From JBEEPE01 sp964489645 (lineage in GTDB: Bacteria > Verrucomicrobiota > Verrucomicrobiia > Chthoniobacterales > Chthoniobacteraceae): a stretch of DNA of 64,000 bases. A program made the position numbers and the translations under genes. Numbering within the stretch: the stretch's first letter is position 1; the number at the start of each line of letters is the position of its first letter. The stretch is from assembly GCA_964489645.1 (NCBI GenBank), contig CAZAZT010000001.1, positions 1 to 64,000 of the forward strand, read 5' to 3'. Positions 1-8,746 of this stretch are shown in pieces. The notes beneath the pieces are model-generated. The model was not told the DNA's origin and did not search any database. It worked only from the letters and a program-made list of their open reading frames with translations.

Positions 1-1135
1 AGCGGGAGGCGAGGCGTTTGAGCAGGGAGGCTCCGATGGCTAGGAAGATGAGATTAGGGATCCAGATGAGAAACTCTGGATGCAGGCGTGGCTGAGATTT
101 TGTCCACTCGGCGACGATGATGAGGAAGAAGTAGGCGAAGGCGATGACGAGGCTGACGAGGAATCCGATGGAAGTCTCTTTTCGTTGGGAGGTGATGCCC
201 AAGGGCACGGCGACCAGGGCAAAAGTGAGGGATGCCAAGGCGAAGGAGAAGCGCTTGTTCAGGTCGGTTTTCATCTCGGAGAGTTGTTTGGCCGAGTAGG
301 TGTTCTCGGGTTGTTCGGGGGGGTGTCCGAGGTGGATATGTTGGATGAGTTGAGAAGCGGGCAGGTCGCTGGTTTTGGTGGGGCGGGCTTTCCCGTATTT
401 TTTTTCATCGAGAGCGATGAACAGGGAGGTTCGTTCGGCGGTGATGCCTTGTTTGATCTCTGAAAGTGCGTTGGGGTTTTTGTCGGAGCGTTGCTCGTAT
501 CGCACGTTGTTGAGTTGGAGGATGAGACGGTGTTGTTCGATATCTGCTCGGATCTCGCCGGATTCAGCGAAGATGATTTTTTCGGGATCGTTTTGCGGGG
601 TGAGTTTGTAGACGAGGAGATTTTCGAGGCGATTGCCCTCGGCTTTTGCGACGAAGATGCGGTGTCCTGGGAACTGATCGACGATGCTGTTGCTTTTGAA
701 AAGGGAAGCTGGGTTGGATGTTGCGACGTCCATGAGGAGGGTGCGCATGCGGCTTTTGGAGCGCGGCGCAACGTCGGAGTTGATCCAGACGCAGATGGCG
801 GAGAAGACGAGGCCGAGGACGAACACGGGGGTGGCGGTGCGGAGGATGCTGATGCCGGAGGATCGGAGAGCGGTGAGTTCGGACTCAGCGGACATGCGGC
901 CGAGGACGAGGAGGATTGCGGTGAGGAATCCCCAAGGCAGGGTGAATGTCAGGGAGAACGGGATGACGCAGGCGATGATGGTGAGGACCGCTTCTGCGGG
1001 GAGATTCCGGGTGAGGAGGAGGTCGGAGAGGCTTTTGAACAGGTTGCCGAGGACGAGGACCACGCTGAGGACGGAGACCGCCATGAGGGAGGTTCCGAGG
1101 ATTTGTCGGGTGACGTAGCGGTCGAGGAGTCTCAT
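1..1135 (-). CDS. LptF/LptG family permease (3' end outside window)
   Basis: Inner-membrane subunit of the type that, with LptB and LptC, extracts lipopolysaccharide from the inner membrane. The minus-strand frame opens with MRLLDRYVTRQILGTSL, the usual short amphipathic lead into the first helix of this family. Helices follow at about residues 14-35, 52-76 and 98-118, then a large polar periplasmic domain, then three more helices near the C-terminus (one contains VPLGITSQRKE, another FLIWIPNLIFLAIG). That is the six-helix LptF/G plan. About 378 residues are visible and the frame is still open at base 1. Its ATG shares one base with the stop of the upstream hydrolase gene (TGATG), so the two are probably translated in series. 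LptF and LptG cannot be told apart here. Confidence 0.88.
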   Translation of the reverse strand, partial: MRLLDRYVTRQILGTSLMAVSVLSVVLVLGNLFKSLSDLLLTRNLPAEAVLTIIACVIPFSLTFTLPWGFLTAILLVLGRMSAESELTALRSSGISILRTATPVFVLGLVFSAICVWINSDVAPRSKSRMRTLLMDVATSNPASLFKSNSIVDQFPGHRIFVAKAEGNRLENLLVYKLTPQNDPEKIIFAESGEIRADIEQHRLILQLNNVRYEQRSDKNPNALSEIKQGITAERTSLFIALDEKKYGKARPTKTSDLPASQLIQHIHLGHPPEQPENTYSAKQLSEMKTDLNKRFSFALASLTFALVAVPLGITSQRKETSIGFLVSLVIAFAYFFLIIVAEWTKSQPRLHPEFLIWIPNLIFLAIGASLLKRLASR

Positions 1136-2328
1136 CAGTCGCGGGCGGAATGGCCCACGGTGATGGCGCTCCCTTCTTTTGCGGCGTCGATGATCAGATC
1201 TGTGGCACCGGCTTCACGGGCAATTTCTCTGGCGGTGTGGAGCGCTGAATCGACCCAGACATCGTTATGGGTGGGGTCGTGGTGGGTCAGCATGAGGTGT
1301 TTGACCTTTGCGTCGATGGCGAGGTGGACGGATTGGGAGATGGAGGAATGGCCCCAATAGCGGCGGACGCTCATCTCTTCGTCGCAGTACTGCGAGTCGT
1401 GGATGAGGAGGTCGCATCCGCGGACGGTCTCGATGAGGCGGCTCCGGAAGGTCTCGAAGGATTCACCGGTGACGTTTTTGAGATGGGCTGCGTGGGAGGA
1501 CGGATCGAGTTCGTTATCGGAAATGTGGCAGATGGCGGAGCCTCCGGATTCGATTTTGAAGCCGACGCAGTTGCCGGGGTGATTGACGGGAAAGGCGGTG
1601 ATGCGGACTTTGCCGATCTGGAAGGGTTCCGCGAGGAAGGTGAGGGTTTCGATATCTCCTGCCATGTCCCTCATTGCGATGGGGAAATAGGGGCTGCTCA
1701 TCTGGGTTTCGAGCAGGCGTTCGGCGGGGACGCCGGGGATCTCGCGTTCGTAGATGCGGATACGATTCCCGACGCCGTAGGCGGGGCGGAAGAATGGGAA
1801 GCCTTGGATATGGTCCCAGTGGGTGTGGGTGAGGAGGATGGTGAGTGAGAGGTTCCCTCCGTGGGCCTCGTTCATGAGGGAATCGCCGAGATTCCGGATA
1901 CCGGTTCCTGCGTCGATGATGATGATTTCGCTTTCGGCGCGAATTTCGAGGCACGACGTGTTTCCTCCGTAACGGAGGGTGGATGGGCCTGGGGTGGGGA
2001 TGGACCCACGGACTCCCCAAAAGCGGGCGACGAGTTGACCGTCACAGGGTTCGGGACGGAAGATATGGCCGTCTGCGGAACCGAGGAAGAGGATGGTTTC
2101 GAGTTCTTTGGGATTGCTGACGAGCAGCATTGGGCAATCCGTGAGGGTGTAGCGTTCGACCTGTTCTTGGGAGAGTTCTTCGCGATGTGCGACGAGAACG
2201 CTACCCATTCGGGTGGGGGTTGGTCGGAGAGGATCGGTGATATCAAAACCCCATCCGCACCGTTTGAGTACGGAGCAGACTCCGTCGAGCCAAGCTGGCT
2301 CGTTGGAAACTACAGTCGCGTGTTTCAT
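1135..2328 (-). CDS. Metallo-beta-lactamase-fold hydrolase with N-terminal receiver-like region
   Basis: 397-residue protein. Residues 1-100 form an alpha/beta stretch resembling a degenerate receiver domain without a clear phospho-acceptor pocket. From about residue 103 the metallo-beta-lactamase fold begins with FWGVRGSIPTPG and YGGNTSCLE. The metal-binding motif HTHWDH is at residues 168-173, with later ligands in FPVNHPG, HISDNE and MLTHHDP. This subfamily (class-A phosphodiesterase-like MBL proteins) hydrolyses phosphodiesters or cyclic nucleotides in characterised members; the substrate here is unknown. It follows pyruvate carboxylase after 99 bases and overlaps the LptF/G gene by one base, so the three may be co-transcribed. 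The family call is sure, the function is not. Confidence 0.85.
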   Translation of the reverse strand: MKHATVVSNEPAWLDGVCSVLKRCGWGFDITDPLRPTPTRMGSVLVAHREELSQEQVERYTLTDCPMLLVSNPKELETILFLGSADGHIFRPEPCDGQLVARFWGVRGSIPTPGPSTLRYGGNTSCLEIRAESEIIIIDAGTGIRNLGDSLMNEAHGGNLSLTILLTHTHWDHIQGFPFFRPAYGVGNRIRIYEREIPGVPAERLLETQMSSPYFPIAMRDMAGDIETLTFLAEPFQIGKVRITAFPVNHPGNCVGFKIESGGSAICHISDNELDPSSHAAHLKNVTGESFETFRSRLIETVRGCDLLIHDSQYCDEEMSVRRYWGHSSISQSVHLAIDAKVKHLMLTHHDPTHNDVWVDSALHTAREIAREAGATDLIIDAAKEGSAITVGHSARD

Positions 2329-2427
2329 GGTAATCGCGGGGAGGGGTATGGACCGGACAGGCTATCTGGATTTAGCAGCTTTCAATCCAAAGTTTTCTGG
2401 TGCACGGCCCTTCTGTCGCAAGGCGCC

Positions 2428-5400
2428 TCACGCACGCATCTTGATGATGAGGTCGCCATTTTCGACAGCGTCACCGACTTCGGCATGGATGGCGTCGACG
2501 ATTCCATCGGCGTGTGCGTAGAGGGTGGTTTGCATCTTCATGGCCTCGAGGATGGCGAGTTTGTCACCGGACTTGACCTTGCTTCCCACGGAGACGCTCA
2601 GTGCGGTGAGCATTCCTGGGATGGGGGCGCCGATCTGGAGCGGATCGGATGCATCGGATTTGGCGCGGCTTTTGTGTTTTGGTGCGATGGTTTTGTCGGT
2701 GATGACTGCTTCGCGCGGTGTGCCGTTGAGTTCGTAATTGATGACGCGTTTGCCGTCTTTGTCTGGCGCGTGGACGTTGATGAGTTTGACGAACAGGACT
2801 TTGCCTTCCTCGATGGATACGGAGACCTCTTCTCCTGCGCGGAGGCCGTAGAAGAATGAGGGCGTTGGAAGCACGCTGACGTCGGTGTTCTCCTTTTGGA
2901 ACTTGGCGAAGTCGGTGAAGACCTGAGGGTACATCAGGTAGGAGAGCAGGTCGTCATCGGATTCGGGGCGTCCGGTCTTTTGAGCGACTTCGGTCCTTGT
3001 CTGCTTGAGGTTGACGGCTGCGGGTTTGGCGCGTTTGACCTTTGTGTTGCCGAGGACGGCTTTGACGACCTTTTGCGGCCAACCGCCGACGGGTTCGCCG
3101 AGTCCGCCGGAGAGCATATCACGGACGGATTCGGGGAATGGGGTGCCTGGGGGCAGGTTGATGACGTCGGCGGGTTTGATCCCGCGGGTGAAGAGGAAGA
3201 GGGCCATGTCTCCGACGACCTTGGAGGAGGGGGTGACTTTGACGATGTCGCCGAAGAGTTCATTCACCTCGGCGTAGGTGCGGGCGATTTCGGGCCAGCG
3301 GTGGCCGATTCCCATGGAAGCGGCTTGTTCTTTGAGGTTGGTGAACTGGCCGCCGGGCATTTCGTGCAGGTAAACCTCTGCGGATCCTGCTTTTGGGGCG
3401 GTGTCGAAGGGTGCGTAGAATTCGCGGACCTTTTCCCAGTAATCGGAGAATTCGTTGAGGCTATCGAGGTCGAGGCCGGTGGCCCGAGGGGTGTTGGCGA
3501 GGGCGGCGACCACGGAGTTCAGGTTTGGCTGGGAGGTGGAGCCGCTCATCGAAGCGAGGGCGAGGTCGACGACATCGACCCCTGCATCGGAGGCGCGGAG
3601 GATGGATGCGGCGTTGATCCCTGAGGTGTCGTGGGTGTGGAAATGGATGGGGAGACCGATCTCCTCCCGCAACGCTTTCACCAGAGCCTGCGCGGCGTAG
3701 GGGCGGCATAATCCTGCCATGTCTTTGATGGCGAGGAAGTGGGCGCCCATCTTCTGCAGTTCTTTTGCGAGCTTGATATAATATTTCAGGGAATACTTGG
3801 CGCGCTTGGGATCGAGGATGTCGCCGGTGTAGCAAAGGGTTCCCTCGCAGATGGCATGGGTTTTTTGCACGGCTTCCATCGCTGCCTGCATGTTGCGAAG
3901 GTCGTTGAGTGAGTCGAAGACCCGGAAGATGTCGATGCCGGTTTCCGCTGCGTGTTGGATGAACGCGGAGACGACATTTGGCGGGTAGCTTGTGTATCCG
4001 ACGGCGTTTGCGCCGCGCAGGAGCATTTGGAAGCAGATGTTGGGGACCTTTTCGCGGAGGATCCTCAATCGTTGCCACGGATCTTCGTTCAGGAACCGCA
4101 TGGCGGTGTCGAACGTTGCACCGCCCCACATCTCGAGCGAGAAGAGGTCGTGGGTTCGCCGTGCGACAGCAGGCGCGATGGTTGCCATGTCGAACGTCCG
4201 AACGCGTGTGGCCATCAGCGACTGGTGAGCGTCACGGAACGTGGTGTCCGTGATGAGCAACCGTTTCTGTTTGCGGGTCCATTCCGCGAAACCTTTTGGG
4301 CCGAGTTCGAGGAGCAGTTGGCGCGTGCCCTTTTTGGGGACCTGTTTGCCGTCGTATTTTGGCAGTGGCGCGGGGCTGTATGGGATTTCGGGGCGATGTC
4401 CTTTGGCGTGGGGGTTGCCATTGACGGTGACGTTCCCGAGGAAGTTGAGAAGGCGAGTTGCGCGGTCTCTGCGCGGCTTGAACTGGAAAAGGCCCGGCGA
4501 GGTGTCGATCATCGTGGTCGTGGCATTGCCGGACCTGAACAACGGGTAATGGATGACGTTCTCGAGGAAGGGGATGTTGGTTTTCACTCCGCGGATCCGC
4601 ATCTCCCGGAGCGCTCGATCCATGCGGTCGAGCGCCATGTCGAAGGTGGCTCCTGAGGCGGTGATCTTGACGAGGAGAGAGTCGTAGAACGGGGTGATGA
4701 CTGCGCCGGCATCGCCCATGCCGGCATCCAAGCGGATGCCGTATCCGCCCGCGCTGCGGTAGGTGACGATCTTTCCGTAGTTCGGTGTGAAGCGGTTTTC
4801 TGGGTCCTCTGTCGTGACGCGGCATTGCACGGCGTAGCCCATTCTGGGGATATCGGCTTGTGCGGGGAGCATGAGAGCCTCGCTATCGAGGCGATGTCCT
4901 TGGGCGATGAGGATCTGGCTGCGAACGAGGTCGATTCCGGTGATCTCTTCGGTGACGGTGTGTTCGACCTGGATGCGCGGGTTCATCTCGATGAAGAACC
5001 AGCGATGGGTATCGAGGTCGTAGAGGTATTCGATGGTGCCGGCGTTGTCGTAGCCGATCTCTTTGGCGATTCGCGCGGATGCCTCGCAGAGTTCGTGGCG
5101 GACCTCCTCTTTGAGACCAACCGAGGGAGCGATTTCAACGACCTTTTGGTGGCGCCGTTGGACTGAGCAGTCCCGTTCGTGGAGGTGAAGCACGTTGCCG
5201 TGGCGATCCCCGAGAACTTGGACTTCGATGTGTTTGGCGCGTGGGATGTACTTTTCGAGGAAGACTGCGGGATTTCCGAATGCGCGCTCGGCTTCGCCTT
5301 GCGCTTCGTCGAGGAGGGAGTCGAGGTCGCCTGCTTTGTGGACGACGCGCATGCCGCGTCCGCCGCCGCCGAAAGCCGCTTTGATGATGAGTGGGAAGCC

Positions 5401-5931
5401 GATTTCCGCTGCGATCTTGAGTGCCTCAGCGCGGTCTGTGACGGGGTCTTCGGTGCCGGGGAGGGTGGGGATACGGAGCTTTTGGGTGAGAGCGCGGGCG
5501 GCGACTTTGTCTCCCATGAGTTCGAGCAACTCGGGTTTTGGGCCGACAAAGGTGATGCCTTCGCGGGCGCAGGCTCTGGCGAATGCGGCGTTCTCTGAGA
5601 GGAACCCGTATCCGGGGTGGATCATGTCGACCCCTTTTTCTTTTGCGAGGGCCACGATGCTTTCGATGTCGAGATATGCGCCGACAGGGCCTTTGCCTTC
5701 GCCGACGAGGTAGGCTTCGTCGGCCTTGAAGCGGTGCATCGAGAATCGGTCCTCTTGGGCATAGATCGCGACCGTTCGGAGGCCGAGTTCGGTGGCAGCC
5801 CGCATGATGCGGATGGCGATTTCCGATCGGTTGGCGACGAGCAGTTTCCGTTGGGCGGGGCGTGCGTCGGTGCTGATCTTTTCGGTGCGCTTTTCTGTGC
5901 GTTTGGGCGTGGGCTTCGGACGGGAGGGCAT
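2428..5931 (-). CDS. pyc: Pyruvate carboxylase
   Basis: Biotin-dependent anaplerotic enzyme making oxaloacetate from pyruvate and bicarbonate with ATP. The 1167-residue single chain matches the alpha4 form. It has a biotin carboxylase/ATP-grasp domain (KLLVANRSEIAIRI from about residue 28; EKYIPRAKHIEVQVLGD; FIEMNPRIQVEHTVTE), a carboxyltransferase domain (DTTFRDAHQSLMATR, metal-site region, AIKDMAGL), and a C-terminal biotinyl domain with EAMKM, the biotinylated lysine being about residue 1132. The start at 5931 is chosen because AGGAGG lies seven bases upstream. An open frame continues further upstream but runs out of frame through the TolC gene and encodes low-complexity sequence. A Lys/Arg-rich tail of about 25 residues precedes the catalytic domains. 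It lies downstream of the ABC-HlyD-TolC set. Confidence 0.97.
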   Translation of the reverse strand: MPSRPKPTPKRTEKRTEKISTDARPAQRKLLVANRSEIAIRIMRAATELGLRTVAIYAQEDRFSMHRFKADEAYLVGEGKGPVGAYLDIESIVALAKEKGVDMIHPGYGFLSENAAFARACAREGITFVGPKPELLELMGDKVAARALTQKLRIPTLPGTEDPVTDRAEALKIAAEIGFPLIIKAAFGGGGRGMRVVHKAGDLDSLLDEAQGEAERAFGNPAVFLEKYIPRAKHIEVQVLGDRHGNVLHLHERDCSVQRRHQKVVEIAPSVGLKEEVRHELCEASARIAKEIGYDNAGTIEYLYDLDTHRWFFIEMNPRIQVEHTVTEEITGIDLVRSQILIAQGHRLDSEALMLPAQADIPRMGYAVQCRVTTEDPENRFTPNYGKIVTYRSAGGYGIRLDAGMGDAGAVITPFYDSLLVKITASGATFDMALDRMDRALREMRIRGVKTNIPFLENVIHYPLFRSGNATTTMIDTSPGLFQFKPRRDRATRLLNFLGNVTVNGNPHAKGHRPEIPYSPAPLPKYDGKQVPKKGTRQLLLELGPKGFAEWTRKQKRLLITDTTFRDAHQSLMATRVRTFDMATIAPAVARRTHDLFSLEMWGGATFDTAMRFLNEDPWQRLRILREKVPNICFQMLLRGANAVGYTSYPPNVVSAFIQHAAETGIDIFRVFDSLNDLRNMQAAMEAVQKTHAICEGTLCYTGDILDPKRAKYSLKYYIKLAKELQKMGAHFLAIKDMAGLCRPYAAQALVKALREEIGLPIHFHTHDTSGINAASILRASDAGVDVVDLALASMSGSTSQPNLNSVVAALANTPRATGLDLDSLNEFSDYWEKVREFYAPFDTAPKAGSAEVYLHEMPGGQFTNLKEQAASMGIGHRWPEIARTYAEVNELFGDIVKVTPSSKVVGDMALFLFTRGIKPADVINLPPGTPFPESVRDMLSGGLGEPVGGWPQKVVKAVLGNTKVKRAKPAAVNLKQTRTEVAQKTGRPESDDDLLSYLMYPQVFTDFAKFQKENTDVSVLPTPSFFYGLRAGEEVSVSIEEGKVLFVKLINVHAPDKDGKRVINYELNGTPREAVITDKTIAPKHKSRAKSDASDPLQIGAPIPGMLTALSVSVGSKVKSGDKLAILEAMKMQTTLYAHADGIVDAIHAEVGDAVENGDLIIKMRA

Positions 5932-5964
5932 ATGCGAACCTCCTAGGTAATCCGATGAGGAAAG

Positions 5965-5992
5965 CTTCCGCCAGAATGATTGTGGGCGGAAG
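5965..5992 (-). terminator. Inverted repeat between tolC-like gene and pyc
   Basis: CTTCCGCC pairs with GGCGGAAG over a 12-base loop, between the TolC stop and the pyc ribosome-binding site. In the minus-strand sense it is followed by CTTTCC, which is a poor U-tract. It may be a weak terminator, an attenuator or an mRNA-processing hairpin separating the exporter operon from pyc. Confidence 0.4.
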
Positions 5993-5998
5993 GGAGGG

Positions 5999-7438
5999 TC
6001 ACTTCTTCGGTTTGGGCGCCATTTTTTGCGGCAGGTCGGCGGCGATGGCGGCGCGGTAGTTCGCCTGGGCGCGGAAGTACTCGTTGAGGGCATCGACTTC
6101 GAGCACTTGCGCATCAAATGTCGCTTGTTCGCGGATCTGGAGCGCGAGCAAGTCCGCTGCTCCCTGGCGGACCTTCTCATTTTCCGCTTCTTCGAGTCGC
6201 TTTGCGAGATCCACGTTGAGGCGAGTTTTGAGGAGGGCTTGGTGAGCGGCGACGAGCGCGCTGTGGCTATCGCGGACATCTGCGGCGATCCGGTTTTTGG
6301 CGAAGGTGGTATCCAGCTCGATCCGAGCGATCTCCGCTTTTGCAACGTCCTGGCGACCTTTTGCGTCTCTTCGCTCCAAGGGGAGACGGAACTCCAGTCG
6401 GGTCTCCGCTTCAGTACGGTCCAAGTTTTTGGGCAGTTGATCGCTCAGGGCGTGGCCGACTTTGGCCGAGAGGTCGAGGTTCGGGAGTGTGTCATTTCCT
6501 GCGAGGCGCAGGTCGATGACCGTTTTGCGGAGGGTGAGTTCGAGACGCTTCATCTCGGGTCGGTTTGCCGTTGCGAGCAGGATGTCCGGCTCCAACGTTG
6601 ACGACCTCGGCTCCGGATGGGCGGGGAAGTTGTCTGGGAGTTGGGAACGGTTGGCGAGCAGAGGGGTTGCGTTTCGGTCACGGTGGAAAAGGGAAAGCTC
6701 GATGGCGGCGGCCTCGAACCGACGTAACGCCTGGATGGCGGCGATTTCACGGCTCACGACGAGGCGTTGGTTGTCCACTTGGACGATGGGGGCTGCTGCG
6801 CCGTTTTGGACTTGGGTTGCGATGGCATCGTCCCGTTCTCGAGCTACGCGGAGGAGTTCTTCTGCGAGCTTCAGGCGTTGTCCTGTGCCGAGCCAGTTGA
6901 AGTAGGCGATGGTGCCGGCTCGGATGAAATCGAGGTGCTGGCGGAGGATGAACGGATCGGCGAGTTCGCGATCGATCTCGGATTTCCAGAGGGTCGCTCT
7001 TCGGCGATCGATGGTGCCTTCTCGAAGGAGTGGGACCTTGAAGCCGAGCATCACTTCGCCGTCGGAGCCGGTTCGGTCTTTGTTGTAGTCGGGCAAGTAG
7101 CCTGAGCTGAGTCGGTAGCCCGCGTAGGCGTTCCCTCCCCAGTTCTGGAATGGACGATCGAGTGTCGCAAAACCGCTCCGTCCTTCGTAGTAGCCCGAGG
7201 GGTAGGTGGTTGCGCCGGCGTTGAGGTTTGTGTCGAAGGCTCCGAGGGACTGACGGACTCGGCCGGTGGCGATGTCTTGTTCGATGAGTGCAGCCAGGAG
7301 CGGAGGGTACTGGTCACGGACTTCCCTGAGGATGTCTGCGAGATGGAGTTTGCCTGTCTGCGCGAGGACGGGTCTGTGAGCGCAGATCAGGCAGCACGTG
7401 ATGGCTACGAGAGCGGAGAGAAGGATGCGGGGGCTCAT
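5999..7438 (-). CDS. TolC-family outer-membrane channel protein
   Basis: 479-residue secreted protein. The N-terminus (MSPRILLSALVAITCCLICA, then HRPVLAQ) is a signal peptide with cleavage likely after VLAQ. The rest is largely alpha-helical with the paired heptad segments of TolC-type efflux barrels: QRLKLAEELLRVARERDDAI in the first half and EAENEKVRQGAADLLALQIREQ in the second half. Its ATG overlaps the stop of the HlyD gene by four bases, which ties it to that membrane-fusion protein. It is expected to form the trimeric outer-membrane exit duct of a tripartite exporter. The cargo is unknown. Confidence 0.87.
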   Translation of the reverse strand: MSPRILLSALVAITCCLICAHRPVLAQTGKLHLADILREVRDQYPPLLAALIEQDIATGRVRQSLGAFDTNLNAGATTYPSGYYEGRSGFATLDRPFQNWGGNAYAGYRLSSGYLPDYNKDRTGSDGEVMLGFKVPLLREGTIDRRRATLWKSEIDRELADPFILRQHLDFIRAGTIAYFNWLGTGQRLKLAEELLRVARERDDAIATQVQNGAAAPIVQVDNQRLVVSREIAAIQALRRFEAAAIELSLFHRDRNATPLLANRSQLPDNFPAHPEPRSSTLEPDILLATANRPEMKRLELTLRKTVIDLRLAGNDTLPNLDLSAKVGHALSDQLPKNLDRTEAETRLEFRLPLERRDAKGRQDVAKAEIARIELDTTFAKNRIAADVRDSHSALVAAHQALLKTRLNVDLAKRLEEAENEKVRQGAADLLALQIREQATFDAQVLEVDALNEYFRAQANYRAAIAADLPQKMAPKPKK

Positions 7439-8733
7439 TTTTTCACGTCGCTTTTTGGTTCACCCATCGTGGTTGCTGGGGGGAAACCGTTGATCTGGCG
7501 CCAGATCTCGTACCAGAGAGGCACCTCTTGCAGCATGATCCAGGCGTTGGCACGGACCCCTTGCCTGAGCCACCGGTTCCGATCGGGCCACGGGACTTCT
7601 TCCAGATTGCCGTGCCGGTGGATTTTGTCTGGCGCCGGTGCGACGACCACGCGGAACTTGCCTTTGCCGTCGTCTGCGGCGTCGACAAAGATGACCTCGC
7701 CGCCGAACGTACCGACGGCAAGGTTCGGCCAACCGACGACTTGGACGGCGGGCCAGCCTTCGAAGGACAGGCGCACGGGACTGCCTGGGGTGACTACGCC
7801 ATCCGATTCTGAGCGCGGATGGATGAGCGGCATGTCATTGCCGTCGAGCCATATCTCGACGTAGCGACTGTCGGTTTCGGGGATGATGACGCAGATGAGG
7901 GAGCCGGGTCGGAGGTACGTACCGTCTGTTGCGGAGATTTGGAGGATGATGCCATCTCGAGGGCACTCGACGATTTGGCGGAGACTCTGACTGATGGTGA
8001 TATCGAGGCTGCTGAGGTCGCGCTCTGCGCTTGCGACGTCTGCGAGTGCGGAGCCTTTTTGAGCATGGATGGAGGCGATGGTTGCGTCGAAATCGTTGCT
8101 GGTGCGTTTCAGGTTGGCCTCGGCTGACTTCAGATCAGCGATTGCGGAATCCCTGCCGAGGGTTGCGAGTTCGAAATCCCGTTGGGAGGAGAGGCCTTGG
8201 GAGAAGAGTTTTTCGGTTCTGTTGAAGTTCAGTTTTGCGGTATCGGCGGTGGCTTTGGTGGCGGTGACGCGTTGTTGGGCGGCGTCGATGGCTTGGTTTT
8301 TTGCCAGTTCTTGTTGCGTGATCTGTGCGATCAGGGATTCGACGCGGCTTTGTGCGAAGTCCCTACGGCTTTCGATGGCTTCTCGCTGGGCTTTGAGGTT
8401 GTTGATCAGGTTGGGGTCGTTGTCCTCGATTTCGGCGATGACTTGGCCTTTCTTGACTTTTTGACCTTCGACGATGTGGAGATGTTTCACACGGCCAGCG
8501 ACTTGTGCTTCGACATTGGATCGGCGATCGAGCGGATTGAAAGCGATGACACGTCCGGTTCCGACGACGAACTGGCGCCATGGGAGGAGGAGAACCCCCG
8601 CGAGGAGAAGAGCGAAGACCAGGGAGATGGTTTTCGCGAACGCGGAGGCGAGGCGAGAAGGGGTGGTGAGGTTGAGGATACCCAGAGGGGCTGCTGAGGG
8701 GTGCGTGGGCATGGGTTGGGTTCCAGAGGTCAT
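7435..8733 (-). CDS. HlyD-family membrane-fusion (periplasmic adaptor) protein
   Basis: 432 residues. One N-terminal transmembrane helix at about residues 34-52 (ISLVFALLLAGVLLLPW) is followed by a lipoyl/barrel-sandwich half (VEAQVAGRVKHLHIVEGQKVKKGQVIAEIED). A long coiled-coil hairpin (about residues 115-255) follows, then the second half-lipoyl motif (IVECPRDGIILQISATDGTYLRPGS as one stretch) and beta-barrel domains. This is the adaptor of type I secretion or ABC efflux pumps. It lies 13 bases after the degenerate ABC gene and overlaps the TolC gene by four bases, so the three probably form one operon and one complex. Confidence 0.9.
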   Translation of the reverse strand: MTSGTQPMPTHPSAAPLGILNLTTPSRLASAFAKTISLVFALLLAGVLLLPWRQFVVGTGRVIAFNPLDRRSNVEAQVAGRVKHLHIVEGQKVKKGQVIAEIEDNDPNLINNLKAQREAIESRRDFAQSRVESLIAQITQQELAKNQAIDAAQQRVTATKATADTAKLNFNRTEKLFSQGLSSQRDFELATLGRDSAIADLKSAEANLKRTSNDFDATIASIHAQKGSALADVASAERDLSSLDITISQSLRQIVECPRDGIILQISATDGTYLRPGSLICVIIPETDSRYVEIWLDGNDMPLIHPRSESDGVVTPGSPVRLSFEGWPAVQVVGWPNLAVGTFGGEVIFVDAADDGKGKFRVVVAPAPDKIHRHGNLEEVPWPDRNRWLRQGVRANAWIMLQEVPLWYEIWRQINGFPPATTMGEPKSDVKK

Positions 8734-8746
8734 AGGATCGCTGGTT

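Noticed and set aside
491..1360. Plus-strand frame of 289 residues
   Set aside because: Acidic Glu/Asp/Gly-rich shadow of the LptF/G and hydrolase genes, typical of antisense frames in GC-rich DNA.
2896..3624. Plus-strand frame inside pyruvate carboxylase
   Set aside because: Opposes a strongly conserved enzyme gene and has no recognisable domain.
5932..6345. N-terminal extension of pyruvate carboxylase by 138 residues
   Set aside because: It is out of frame inside the TolC-like gene on the same strand, low-complexity, and the AGGAGG-preceded ATG at 5931 gives the standard protein.
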